Assembly (NCBI GenBank): GCA_028708075.1
Contig: JAQVZS010000007.1
Location: forward strand, 1 to 58,845
Length of the DNA stretch: 58,845 nt
Source of the DNA: Massilibacteroides sp.
Lineage (GTDB): Bacteria > Bacteroidota > Bacteroidia > Bacteroidales > Tannerellaceae
Direction: 5' to 3'
In this document: in pieces, positions 6,641 to 16,500 of the stretch
How the letters are laid out: each line of letters opens with the position of its first letter
Numbering within the stretch: the stretch's first letter is position 1
The notes under the pieces: generated by a model
Databases searched by the model: none
What the model was told of the DNA's origin: nothing
The model's input: only the letters and a program-made list of their open reading frames with translations
Program-made: the position numbers and the translations under genes

Positions 6641-9600
6641 TTATTTAATTTTCTCTTCAATCCATTTACGTGCATTGATGTATGCTTCGATCCAGGGTGT
6701 TACCTGATCTGACTTGCGGTCAGCCGGATAATATCCGCATTGCCACGGGAAAACAGAACGTTCTGGATGCGGCATCATTGCCAGATGGCGACCGTCTTTC
6801 GAACAAACTCCGGCTACAGACCCGGGAGAACCATTCGGATTAGCGGGATAGCCGTCATAATTATATTTGGCGACGATGTTATACGCGTCTTCTTCATATG
6901 GAAAAGCAAATTTACCTTCTCCGTGAGCTACCCAAACACCCAGTTTCGTCCCACTCAGCGAACTTAGCATAATGGAATTGTTTTTAGGGATGTCCAATCC
7001 CACAAAATTAGATTCGAACTTATGAGAATCGTTATGCACCATCTTGTGTTTCTTTTCGTGTTCCGGATAGAGCAAATCTAACTCCGCCATCAACTGGCAA
7101 CCGTTGCAGATGCCTAAGCTTAATGTATCTTTACGTGCGTAAAAATTGTCAATGGCTTTTTTTGCCTTTTCATTATATAAAATACCTGCAGCCCAGCCTT
7201 TCGCAGAACCCAACACATCGGAATTCGAGAATCCGCCACAGAAAACGATGAAATTCACATCTTCCAACGTTTCGCGTCCACTGGCCAAGTCGGTCAGATG
7301 TACGTCTTTCACATCAAATCCGGCCAGGTACATTGTGTACGCCATTTCTCTTTCTCCATTCGTTCCCTTATCCCGAAGAATAGCTGCTTTGATGCCGCTC
7401 GGTTCGCGCCGATCGGCCGATACACCGTAAGTAGACAACTTTCCGGTAAACGATTTATTCAACTTATACTCGATCGGTTGTATTTTATAGTTTTCGAAGC
7501 GATTGCCGGCACATAAATTACCGCTTTGCTTGATGTCTAATTTATAAGAAGACTCGTACCAGACATCCCGCATATAATCAATTCCGAAGTGATATTGTAC
7601 TCCCGCTTTGGAAACCAAAATATGACGTTCGTCTGTTGGTCTTGCGATAATTGCGTAGCCTACTCCGGCTTCTTCCAGCAGCTTTTCGAAAGCTTTTTTA
7701 TCTTTAACCTGCACTAAAATGGCCGGATTTTCGGCAAACAGGATTTTAACCAAATCCGTTTCCGCCAATTTGTCGAGGTTGACTTCTAACCCTCCTTCGA
7801 CATTTGCGAAACACATTTCCAGTAAAGCCGTCAGCATTCCTCCTGCTGATATATCGTGTCCGGCCAGAATCAATCCTTGTTCGATCGCATTCTGAATGGC
7901 ATTAAATGCATCCCGGAAATATTCTGCGTCTTGTACGGTCGGCACTTCGTCGCCCAGTTTGTTTAATGTTTGCGCGAATGCGGAACCGCCCAGTTTCAAT
8001 TTGTCGAACGAAAAATCGATATAATAAAGTACCGTTCCTTTTTCTTTGGAAAGAACAGGCGAAACAATTTTTTTTACATCACACACCTCCGCGCCAGCAG
8101 AGATAATTACTGTACCCGGAGCGATCACTTTTTCGTCCCCATATTTTTGTGTCATGGAAAGCGAATCCTTTCCAGTCGGAATGTTGATCCCTAACGCGCA
8201 GGCAAAATCAGACGCTGCTTCGACCGCTTTATATAAACGGGCGTCTTCCCCTTCATTTCGGCAAGGCCACATCCAGTTGGCGCTCAAAGAAATGCCGGTC
8301 AGTTGGTCAGTTAGCGGAGCAAACACAATATTGGTCAGCGCTTCGGCGATTGCCATGACCGAACCTGCTGCCGGATCGACCATTGCCACTTGCGGCGCAT
8401 GACCGATCGAAGTTGCGATCCCCGCTTTCCCTCGAAAGTCAAGTGCCACCGCTCCCAAATCGCTTAACGGTAATTGTAATTCGCCCTGACATTGTTGACG
8501 GGCGATTTTCCCGGTGACCGAACGGTCAACTTTATTCGTCAACCAATCCTTACAGGCAACCGCTTCCAGTTGAAGTACGTTTTCCAGATAATGATGCAAT
8601 TCCGCTTCCTTATAATGAATCGGTTGATAAGTTTCTTGTATGGTTTTGTCGGTCATCACCGTTTTAGGCGGCTTGCCGAACATGTATTCCAGTTTAATGT
8701 CGATCGGACGGGTGCCGTCCGCTTGTTCAAAGACAAACTGCATGTCGTTGGTGGTTTCGCCTACCACATAAATCGGAGCTCGTTCACGTTCAGAAATCCG
8801 TTTTACCTGTTCCACATCCTTTTCTTCTATCAAGAGTCCCATTCGTTCCTGGCTTTCGTTTCCTATGATTTCTTTCGCCGAAAGCGTTGGGTCGCCAATC
8901 GGCAATTGACTCATGTCTATTTTTCCTCCGGTGGATTCTACCAATTCCGACAAACAGTTCAAATGTCCTCCTGCACCATGATCGTGAATAGATACGATCG
9001 GATTTTTTTCTGATTCCGCTAATGTTCGAATCACGTTAGCCGTGCGCTTCTGCATTTCTGGGTTTGCCCGTTGTACGGCGTTCAATTCGATTCCACTTGT
9101 GTATTGTCCTGTATTAACGGATGAAACGGCACCTCCGCCCATACCGATACGGTAATTGTCGCCGCCGATAAGCACTACTTTTTCGCCCGGTTTAGGTTCG
9201 CCCTTCAAAGCATCGCGTTTATTGGCGTATCCTACACCTCCGGCCAGCATAATGACTTTATCGTATGCATATTTTTTATTGTTTTCTTCGTGTTCGAAGG
9301 TCAGTACCGAACCGCAAATCAGCGGTTGTCCGAACTTGTTTCCGAAATCGGATGCCCCATTGGAGGCTTTGATCAGGATTTGTTCGGGCGTTTGATACAG
9401 CCATTGGCGCGGATCCATGATCTTTTCCCATTCGCGTGTCCCTTCCGTGCGAGGATATGCCGTCATGTACACGGCTGTTCCTGCGATGGGCAGAGAAGCT
9501 TTTCCTCCGCCCAAACGGTCACGGATCTCACCTCCCGTACCTGTGGCGGCACCGTTAAACGGTTCGACCGTTGTTGGGAAATTATGCGTTTCGGCTTTCA

Positions 9601-10330
9601 GCGAGATCACGGTTTCAATATCCTTGATAGCGAAATAATCCGGTTGGTCGCCTCGTTGAGGCGCGAATTGTTCAACAGTCGGCCCTTCATTGAAGGCCAC
9701 ATTATCTTTATAAGCCGATACTAATTTGTTCTGATTTTCAGCCGATGTTTTCTTGATCAAGTTGAACAGCGAACTTTCCTTTTCTTCACCATCAATAATA
9801 AAAGTACCACCAAAGATCTTGTGACGGCAATGTTCCGAATTTACCTGGGCAAATCCATACACTTCGCTGTCTGTCAACTTACGGTTCAGCTTGTGGCTGA
9901 CATCTTCCAAATAAACCACTTCATCTTCGCTCAACGCCAATCCTTCTTTTTCGTTGTAGGCAGCGATATCGTCGATATAGAATATCGGATCCGGCTGTTT
10001 GTGGATAGTGAACAATTCTTGATTCAGTCCGTTGTAGATACGTTGCAACATTGGGTCATGTTCTGCATCTCTGGAAGAAACAGGAAAGAATTCTTCTATA
10101 CGTGTAATACCGGGAAGTCCCATGTTTTGGGTGATTTCCACGGCGTTTGTACTCCAGGGCGTAATCATTTCCCTGCGCGGACCGACATACCACCCGGAAA
10201 GGTTTTCCGACTGAACCGGGGTTGCGTTGCTGAATAACCAGACTAATTTTTGCGTATTTTCGGGGGAGAAGGACTGCGCAGTTTCTACTGCCAGCACGTT
10301 TTGGATAGATGATCTGAAGAAAAGAATCAT
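6641..10330 (-). CDS. purL: Phosphoribosylformylglycinamidine synthase, large single-chain form
   Basis: 1229 aa, the usual length of the one-polypeptide PurL. It makes FGAM from FGAR, glutamine and ATP, step four of purine synthesis, in the cytoplasm. Visible domains: N-terminal PurS-like region, linker (GFAQVNSEHCRHKIF), two AIR-synthase-like halves (KAETHNFPTTVEPFNGAATG with the GTGGEIRDRL ATP loop; later GHDISAGGMLTALLEM), and a C-terminal class I glutaminase with nucleophile Cys in GICNGCQ at about 1078 and the His/Glu pair in MPHPERS. It is flanked by a terminator and a TATCTTTG box, so it is transcribed alone. Confidence 0.97.
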   Translation of the reverse strand: MILFFRSSIQNVLAVETAQSFSPENTQKLVWLFSNATPVQSENLSGWYVGPRREMITPWSTNAVEITQNMGLPGITRIEEFFPVSSRDAEHDPMLQRIYNGLNQELFTIHKQPDPIFYIDDIAAYNEKEGLALSEDEVVYLEDVSHKLNRKLTDSEVYGFAQVNSEHCRHKIFGGTFIIDGEEKESSLFNLIKKTSAENQNKLVSAYKDNVAFNEGPTVEQFAPQRGDQPDYFAIKDIETVISLKAETHNFPTTVEPFNGAATGTGGEIRDRLGGGKASLPIAGTAVYMTAYPRTEGTREWEKIMDPRQWLYQTPEQILIKASNGASDFGNKFGQPLICGSVLTFEHEENNKKYAYDKVIMLAGGVGYANKRDALKGEPKPGEKVVLIGGDNYRIGMGGGAVSSVNTGQYTSGIELNAVQRANPEMQKRTANVIRTLAESEKNPIVSIHDHGAGGHLNCLSELVESTGGKIDMSQLPIGDPTLSAKEIIGNESQERMGLLIEEKDVEQVKRISERERAPIYVVGETTNDMQFVFEQADGTRPIDIKLEYMFGKPPKTVMTDKTIQETYQPIHYKEAELHHYLENVLQLEAVACKDWLTNKVDRSVTGKIARQQCQGELQLPLSDLGAVALDFRGKAGIATSIGHAPQVAMVDPAAGSVMAIAEALTNIVFAPLTDQLTGISLSANWMWPCRNEGEDARLYKAVEAASDFACALGINIPTGKDSLSMTQKYGDEKVIAPGTVIISAGAEVCDVKKIVSPVLSKEKGTVLYYIDFSFDKLKLGGSAFAQTLNKLGDEVPTVQDAEYFRDAFNAIQNAIEQGLILAGHDISAGGMLTALLEMCFANVEGGLEVNLDKLAETDLVKILFAENPAILVQVKDKKAFEKLLEEAGVGYAIIARPTDERHILVSKAGVQYHFGIDYMRDVWYESSYKLDIKQSGNLCAGNRFENYKIQPIEYKLNKSFTGKLSTYGVSADRREPSGIKAAILRDKGTNGEREMAYTMYLAGFDVKDVHLTDLASGRETLEDVNFIVFCGGFSNSDVLGSAKGWAAGILYNEKAKKAIDNFYARKDTLSLGICNGCQLMAELDLLYPEHEKKHKMVHNDSHKFESNFVGLDIPKNNSIMLSSLSGTKLGVWVAHGEGKFAFPYEEDAYNIVAKYNYDGYPANPNGSPGSVAGVCSKDGRHLAMMPHPERSVFPWQCGYYPADRKSDQVTPWIEAYINARKWIEEKIK

Positions 10331-10373
10331 ATCGTCACTTTATTTAATACAGTATTTATTCCGTAAGGCACTG

Positions 10374-10381
10374 CAAAGATA
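10374..10381 (-). promoter_or_regulatory. Candidate -7 box for purL
   Basis: TATCTTTG on the minus strand, 44 bases before the purL ATG. A T-rich stretch lies near -33 but no exact TTG. No PurR-like box or riboswitch was recognised. Confidence 0.5.
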
Positions 10382-10490
10382 GGGAAAAATAAAACCTGTA
10401 GAAAACACAAATAAAAAATAAACCTGAAAGGACGGTTTCAATCTGAAAAAAGGAGTAGTTTTACTCCCGGTTAACAATAGAAAACAAGCG

Positions 10491-11003
10491 ATGGAAGAGG
10501 TACAATTCAGAATAGCTTGCCGCGAGGATTTAAGCAAGATTGTCGAGATATATAATTCTACAGTACCTTTGCGGACGGTGACAGCAGATACGGAGCCTGT
10601 ATCTGTGCAAAGTCGGCAAGCCTGGTTTGACGCTCATGTGCCGGATAAATATCCTCTTTGGGTAATGGAAAATATCGCCGGAGAAATATGGGGATGGATG
10701 AGTTTCCAACCTTTTTACGGTCGTCCGGCTTATGCGGCGACGGTCGAAGTCAGTATTTATTTAGACGAGTCTTGCCGGGGAAAAGGTTGGGGAAGAAGGG
10801 CGTTGCGTTATTGTATCGAACAGGCGCCTAAATATGGAATCAAAAACCTACTTGGGTTTATTTTTGAACATAATGTGCCGAGTTTGCGGCTTTTCGAAAG
10901 TCTTGGCTTTTCAATTTGGGGGAAATTGCCCCGTATTGCTGTACTGGACGGGCGCGAATACGGTTTGGACATTTTAGGGAAAAAAGTAACAGTCCCGGAA
11001 TAA
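10491..11003 (+). CDS. GNAT-family N-acetyltransferase, phosphinothricin acetyltransferase-like
   Basis: 170 aa. The frame FRIACREDLSKIVEIYNSTV at the start and WFDAHVPDKYPLWVME are typical of the Pat/YncA subgroup. The acetyl-CoA pyrophosphate loop (Q/RxxGxG/A) is RGKGWG, followed by FEHNVPSLRLFESLGF, the usual motif B. The enzyme would acetylate a small amine such as an amino acid or analogue; the natural substrate is unknown, and the Pat name does not prove herbicide or antibiotic resistance. It is read away from purL, and aroA follows after 40 bp with its own promoter box. Confidence 0.85.
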   Translation: MEEVQFRIACREDLSKIVEIYNSTVPLRTVTADTEPVSVQSRQAWFDAHVPDKYPLWVMENIAGEIWGWMSFQPFYGRPAYAATVEVSIYLDESCRGKGWGRRALRYCIEQAPKYGIKNLLGFIFEHNVPSLRLFESLGFSIWGKLPRIAVLDGREYGLDILGKKVTVPE

Positions 11004-11009
11004 AATCCG

Positions 11010-11017
11010 TATTTTTG
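11010..11017 (+). promoter_or_regulatory. Candidate -7 box for the aroA operon
   Basis: TATTTTTG matches TAnnTTTG and sits 27 bases before the aroA ATG, just after the acetyltransferase stop. Confidence 0.5.
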
Positions 11018-11043
11018 CAGTTTAAACAGTAGAAGACGCGAAA

Positions 11044-12273
11044 ATGACGAAATATTTGATCACAGTTCCGTCCGGATTACGTCAGGAATCCATATCGTTA
11101 CCTGCCTCGAAAAGTATCAGTAACCGGGTACTTATTTTGAATGCGTTGAGTTACAGCCCTTACGAGATAAAAAATCTTTCTGATTGCGATGATACGGAAG
11201 TTCTGATTGCAGCTTTGACTTCGAACAGCAATCATTTTGATATTAAAGCGGCAGGAACAGCCATGCGGTTTTTGACGGCCTTTTTATCAAAAGTTGTTGG
11301 TGAATGGACGATTACCGGAACGGAAAGAATGTGTAACCGTCCGATCAAATTGCTTGTGGATGCGTTGAATTCCGTAGGAGCAAAGATTGAATATATGGAA
11401 AAGGAAGGTTTTCCGCCTTTGCGTATTTATGGAAGTGTATTACAGGGAGGCGATATTTCTTTAGACGGGGGTGTCAGTTCGCAATACATTTCCGCTTTGT
11501 TGATGGTTGCGCCATTGATGGAGAAAGGATTGGTCCTCCACTTGAATGGCGAGATTATTTCGCGCCCCTATATTCATATAACATTGGCTTTGATGAAACA
11601 ATTCGGGGTGTCTTCTTCTTTGGAAGGAAACACGATACGGGTGAGTCCGCAGGAATATACTCCTGTGCCTTTTATCGTTGAATCCGACTGGAGTGCTGCT
11701 TCGTATTGGTATGCTGTTTCATGCCTTTCCGGCTGTCCGATATCGCTGACCGGATTATACAGGGATAGCTTGCAGGGAGATGCTGTCGGCGCGAAATTAT
11801 TCGAACAGTTGGGAGTTAATACGGCGTTTACAGAGGAAGGCGTCTGTCTGAAGCCGGAGGGTGATCGTTGTGAAAAATTGATTTATGATTTTGTAAACGA
11901 ACCAGACTTGGCGCAAACATTTACCGTAGTTTCAGTGTTGTTAAATATCCCGTTTAACTTTTGCGGGTTGCAGTCGCTTAAAATAAAAGAGACCGATCGT
12001 ATTGCGGCGTTGATTGCCGAACTGCGGAAATTAGGCTATGTTTTGCGTGAAACGCAGGGGGGCGTACTTGAATGGGATGGTGAGCGTTGTGAGTCGGAGA
12101 TGGAGCCGGTGATCGCTACGTATGAAGACCATCGGATGGCGATGGCTTTTGCGCCTGCAGCGTTGGTGATTCGTGATGGAATAAGAATTGCAGAGCCCGG
12201 TGTGGTTTCGAAAAGTTATCCTCGTTTTTGGGAAGATTTGGAGAAAGTAGGATTTAAGGTTATTAAAATATAA
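11044..12273 (+). CDS. aroA: 3-phosphoshikimate 1-carboxyvinyltransferase (EPSP synthase)
   Basis: 409 aa, slightly short for the family (about 420-430). It joins shikimate-3-phosphate and PEP in the shikimate pathway. Diagnostic parts: SKSISNRVLIL (S3P site), GTAMRFLTAFLS (PEP/S3P site), CNRPIKLLVDALNSVGA, SSQYISALLMVAP, ESDWSAASYWYA, IKETDRIAALIAELRKLG and YEDHRMAMAFAPAAL near the end. It lacks the LPGSKS start wording, having LPASKS instead. It is the first of five closely spaced plus-strand genes (gaps 7, 5, 48 and 14 bp), though their functions look unrelated. Confidence 0.95.
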   Translation: MTKYLITVPSGLRQESISLPASKSISNRVLILNALSYSPYEIKNLSDCDDTEVLIAALTSNSNHFDIKAAGTAMRFLTAFLSKVVGEWTITGTERMCNRPIKLLVDALNSVGAKIEYMEKEGFPPLRIYGSVLQGGDISLDGGVSSQYISALLMVAPLMEKGLVLHLNGEIISRPYIHITLALMKQFGVSSSLEGNTIRVSPQEYTPVPFIVESDWSAASYWYAVSCLSGCPISLTGLYRDSLQGDAVGAKLFEQLGVNTAFTEEGVCLKPEGDRCEKLIYDFVNEPDLAQTFTVVSVLLNIPFNFCGLQSLKIKETDRIAALIAELRKLGYVLRETQGGVLEWDGERCESEMEPVIATYEDHRMAMAFAPAALVIRDGIRIAEPGVVSKSYPRFWEDLEKVGFKVIKI

Positions 12274-12280
12274 TAGTGTT

Positions 12281-12709
12281 ATGTGGTATATCGTGTTTTT
12301 ATCAGGATTGCTTCTGCTGGGTGTGGTAGCAGCGATTGCCGGATATTTCCGACATAAGAAATTGGAGGGAATGCTGGAACGTGGTGAAATTTCGGAGATC
12401 CCTGAACCAGAATTAGTCGATGGTGAATGTTGTGGGCAACATGAGGTTTGTGAACGGGATAGTCTGCTGGCGGCAGTCAGTTCTCAAATAGAATATTATG
12501 ATGATGAAGATTTGGATCGTTTCCAGGGGCTTCAGGAAGAGGCGTATACAGATGATGAGGTAAATGAATTCCGAGAAGTGTTGTATACGTTGCGTGACGT
12601 GGAAGTGGCTGGATGGCTGCGTAGTTTGCAGTTGCGTCAGATAAACTTGCCTCAGAGTTTGAAAGACGAAGCGTTATTAATCGTCGGCGAACGTCGTCTG
12701 CATGCCTGA
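12281..12709 (+). CDS. Small membrane-anchored protein of unknown function
   Basis: 142 aa, not recognised. One N-terminal membrane segment (WYIVFLSGLLLLGVVAAIAGYF) is followed by a basic RHKK stop and an acidic soluble part, so the bulk should be cytoplasmic (inference from charge). A CCGQHEVC stretch could bind a metal ion. Two helical segments follow (DEVNEFREVLYTLRDVEVAG; LRQINLPQSLKDEALLI). It is squeezed between aroA (7 bp) and the metal permease gene (5 bp), which suggests translational coupling. A metal-related accessory role for the permease is possible but unproven. Confidence 0.75.
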   Translation: MWYIVFLSGLLLLGVVAAIAGYFRHKKLEGMLERGEISEIPEPELVDGECCGQHEVCERDSLLAAVSSQIEYYDDEDLDRFQGLQEEAYTDDEVNEFREVLYTLRDVEVAGWLRSLQLRQINLPQSLKDEALLIVGERRLHA

Positions 12710-12714
12710 GCTCT

Positions 12715-13524
12715 ATGATGGAGTTGCTGGCATATGATTTTTTCAGAAATGCGCTGTTAGGTAGTTTCTTTTCCGCGATTGCTTGCGGTATTGTCGGAAC
12801 TTATATCGTCTCGCGCCGGTTGGTATTTATCAGTGGAGGGATTACGCATGCTTCTTTTGGAGGACTCGGTCTCGGGTTTTTTCTGGGGGTGAATCCGGTT
12901 TTGATGGCATTACTTTTCTCTATTCTCTCCGCTTTGGGGGTCGAATGGGTGAGTAAGACACAAAATGTGAGAGAAGATTCGGCGATTGCCGCCGTCTGGT
13001 CGCTGGGGATGGCGCTGGGTGTCTTGTTTATTTTTTTAACCCCCGGATATAGTCCGAACCTTTCAGCTTATTTGTTTGGAAATATTTTAACCATATCTTC
13101 TCAGGATATTCTTTGGATCGCCGTTTTAGCCGGAGCATTAGTGTTGTTAATCCTGTTTTTTCTACGTGAGATTATTTATGTAGCGTTCGATACTAATTTT
13201 GCGAGAACCCAGGGCTTACCCGTTAAATTTATTGAATACCTGATGATGTTTTTTATTGCTGTGACTATCGTTTTATCTATTCGTTTAGTTGGGATCATGT
13301 TATTGATGAGCTTGCTTACTTTGCCTCAGATGATTGTCAACCAGTTTACTTCTGATTACCGGAAGATTATGTACGGCAGTATATTTGTCGGTTTTCTGGC
13401 TTGTGTGGTGGGCCTGGTTTTATCTTACTATGTCAATATCCCTTCCGGAGCTTTTATTATTCTGGTACTTACTTTTTCGTTTTTCTGCGTGAAAGGTGGG
13501 CTCGCTCTGTCTGCAAAACAATAA
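12715..13524 (+). CDS. Metal ABC transporter permease (ZnuB/TroC/MntB family)
   Basis: 269 aa, the usual size, with about eight membrane segments. Family signatures: FFRNALLGSFFSAIACGIVGTYIVSRR at the N-terminus (quoted here only as the ABC-3 pattern near residues 8-34), SGGITHASFGGLGLGFFLG, and the late SIRLVGIMLLMSLLTLPQ. It forms the inner-membrane channel for zinc or manganese import. Neither the ATPase nor the binding protein is adjacent, which is unusual for the family. The start has two ATGs in a row (12715, 12718); either fits. Confidence 0.88.
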   Translation: MMELLAYDFFRNALLGSFFSAIACGIVGTYIVSRRLVFISGGITHASFGGLGLGFFLGVNPVLMALLFSILSALGVEWVSKTQNVREDSAIAAVWSLGMALGVLFIFLTPGYSPNLSAYLFGNILTISSQDILWIAVLAGALVLLILFFLREIIYVAFDTNFARTQGLPVKFIEYLMMFFIAVTIVLSIRLVGIMLLMSLLTLPQMIVNQFTSDYRKIMYGSIFVGFLACVVGLVLSYYVNIPSGAFIILVLTFSFFCVKGGLALSAKQ

Positions 13525-13572
13525 ATCCGCTTGTTTTCTGTTTATAATATGATGAATGGTTTGTAAAATAGG

Positions 13573-16500
13573 GTGAAGAAAGGATTTTATTATATAACTG
13601 TGCTATTCCTGTTGGGCTTGCTTGTGTCGTGCAGCGTGAAGAAGAACACGAGAGCAAGCCGTTTTTATCATGCGATAAACTCTCGATACAATATTTATTA
13701 TAATGGGAAGGTGTCTTTTGACGAAGCGTTTAAAGCCATGCAGGATGGTTATAAAGAAAACTATTCGGAGATGATCTATATGTTTCCGATCAGCGCCCAG
13801 CCCAAAAATAAACAGGTGACAGGCGGGGCTTTCGATCGAGCTATTGAAAAAAGCAATAAAGCGATAAAGCTTCATTCTATAAAAGTGAAACCTCTCAAAA
13901 AACCCGGATGGCGCAATGATCCGAAACAGGTTCAGATTCAGGAGCAGGAAGAATACAATCCGTTTTTAAAACATTGCTGGTTGTTGATGGGGGAGGCACA
14001 GTTTTACAACGCCGATTTTTTACAGGCTTCGGCTACCTTTTCGTATATTGCCCGGCATTATGCGACGGACGAAGAGGTCGTGTCAGAAGCAAAATTATGG
14101 CAGGCGCGAAGTTATTCGGAGATGAACTGGCTTTACGAAGCGGAAGATGTTTTGGGCAAACTCAACACAAACGGCATCCATCCGAAAAAGTTAAATTTGT
14201 ATGCAACGGTCTATGCAGATTATTTGATCAAAAATAAACAGTATGAAGAAGCGATTCCCTATCTGCAGACGGCGATCAAAGCGGAGAAAAACGGTCGACA
14301 GCGCTCGCGAATGAAATATCTGTTGGGACAATTATATACGGAACTGGAATTGACCAATCTGGCGTATAAGGCTTTTGGAGATGTGATTAAATCGAATCCC
14401 CCATATGAATTGGAATTTGCCGCCCGTATCCGTCAGACGGAAGTTTTTTCGGGAGCGAACTACATGCGTATGGTGAAAAAACTGGGAAGTATGGTCAGGA
14501 GTCAGAAAAATATGGATTATCTGGATCAGGTGTACTATGCGATCGGTAATATATATATGTCGCGCGAAGATACGGCTCAAGCTATTGTGAATTATCAATT
14601 GGGGATAGACAAAAGCACAAAGAAGGGGATTGAAAAGGGGTTGTGCCAGATTCGTCTTGGAGACATTTATTTTAAGCAGGGAGAATATGTAAAGGCACAA
14701 CCGTGTTTCAGTGGGGCGTTAGCTTCTCTTCAGAAAGAATATAAAGATTATAAGCGAATTGCCAAGCTTTCCGAAGTGCTGGATGAACTGGTGATTCATG
14801 TGGAGGCCGTACACCTTCAGGATAGTTTGCAAACGTTGGCTAAGATGCCTGAGAGTGAACGTCTAGCGGTTGTTGATGCGATTATCGCCCGGGTAGAAAA
14901 AGAAGAGAAAGAAGCACGCGAACAGGCTGAAAAAGAAGCTTATTTAGCAGAACAGGAATCGAAAGGGACTGGGATTGATCGTCAGGGTACCGATATTAAT
15001 GTGCCGGTTATGCCGACAGGAGCGGGAACTGCTTCTTTCTATTTTTACAATACACAAACGGTAGCACAAGGGAAAACAAAGTTTCAACGACAGTGGGGGC
15101 GACGTCCGCTGGAAGATGATTGGCGGCGAAGGAAAAAAGAAATGTCGACTTTTATGGATAATATGGGAGACCATGAAATGGACGAAACGGTCGTGATACA
15201 GGATAGTTTAGCTGTGGACAGTTTAGCTGCCAGAGGTTTACCGGAGGAATTGACCGATGATCCGAAAAGACGCGAATTCTATCTTCAGCAGATTCCCTTT
15301 ACGCCGGAAGATCTGGACGCTTCGAATCTGATTATTGTTGACGGTCTTTATCATATGGCGATGATATACAAAGACAAGTTGGAAGATTTCCCCCTTTCAA
15401 TAGAAGCGTTCGAAACGCTGGAGCGTCGTTTCCCTGAAAACGAGTATCGACTTGAAAGCTATTATCAAATTTACTTGATGGCGTTGCGGATGAAAGACCA
15501 GGCGTTGGCCGACCGTTATAAGGCAAAATTAATTAATGCGTTTCCCGAAAGCGATTATTCAGTGGCTATTGCCGATCCTAATTATGAGTACAATATTCGC
15601 ATGATGGATGTTGTGCAGGATTCGATTTATCAAGAGACCTACAATAGTTATTTATCAGAAAACATTCCGGTGGTTCGCCGAAATTATCGGTTGGTTTCCG
15701 CGAAATATCCGTTGGCCGATTTGATGCCTAAATTTATGTTCCTCGAAGCACTCACCTATGTACAGGAGGGCGATCCGGAGGGATTTAAAACGGCTTTGAA
15801 AGCATTATTAGAAAAATATCCGAGTGCGGATGTCAGTGAACTGGCGGGAGAAATGCTAAAAGGTGTGCTTCGTGGCCGGGCGATGGTGCAGGGCGGAGTG
15901 AGAGGTATGAGTTGGAACTTGCGTTTTGGTTTGGATGAGGATGGAAGTCTTTCGGCTGCGGATTCTGCTCGTGTGTTTACGGCGGATCCGAATGTCCCTT
16001 ATCGCATGCTCTTGATCTATCCGACCGAACGGGTTAACAAGAATCAGCTGTTGTATGCGGTGGCTGCCTATAATTTTGCCAATTTTATGGTGAAACAATT
16101 AGATATTTCGGTAGAAGAGAATGGCCCGATGAGCATTATGATGCTTCGTGATTTTGTTAACCTTGAAGAGGCAATTCAATATTACAAAATGATTTATGGG
16201 AAAGAGGGTTATGCAAATACGTTGAATCGTGAAGTAGCTATTCTTCCGATCTCTGAGGATAATCAGCAGACTCTAATGCGCGGGAAAACGCTGGATGAAT
16301 ATGTTACATTTTTTGCCGACAGTTTGGGGCAACAGCTTCCGGAGTTGATTGAACGATGGAAGATTCGTTTTGAAGAGGAGAGGAAGGAAATAGAGCCGAC
16401 TTTACCCGCTGTTGAAGACAGCCTCGAAACGGATGTCAAATTGGATGAGCCGATGACGGAAATAAAAGAGGAGAGGGTCGTAGAGGAGAAAGATACGACG

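Noticed and set aside
8492-9013. A 173-aa plus-strand frame inside purL
   Set aside because: It is antisense to a fully conserved purL region, and its composition is typical of a shadow frame.
10491-11003. Antibiotic or herbicide resistance gene
   Set aside because: The protein is in the phosphinothricin-type GNAT group, but that group is broad and housekeeping members are common; nothing here shows resistance.
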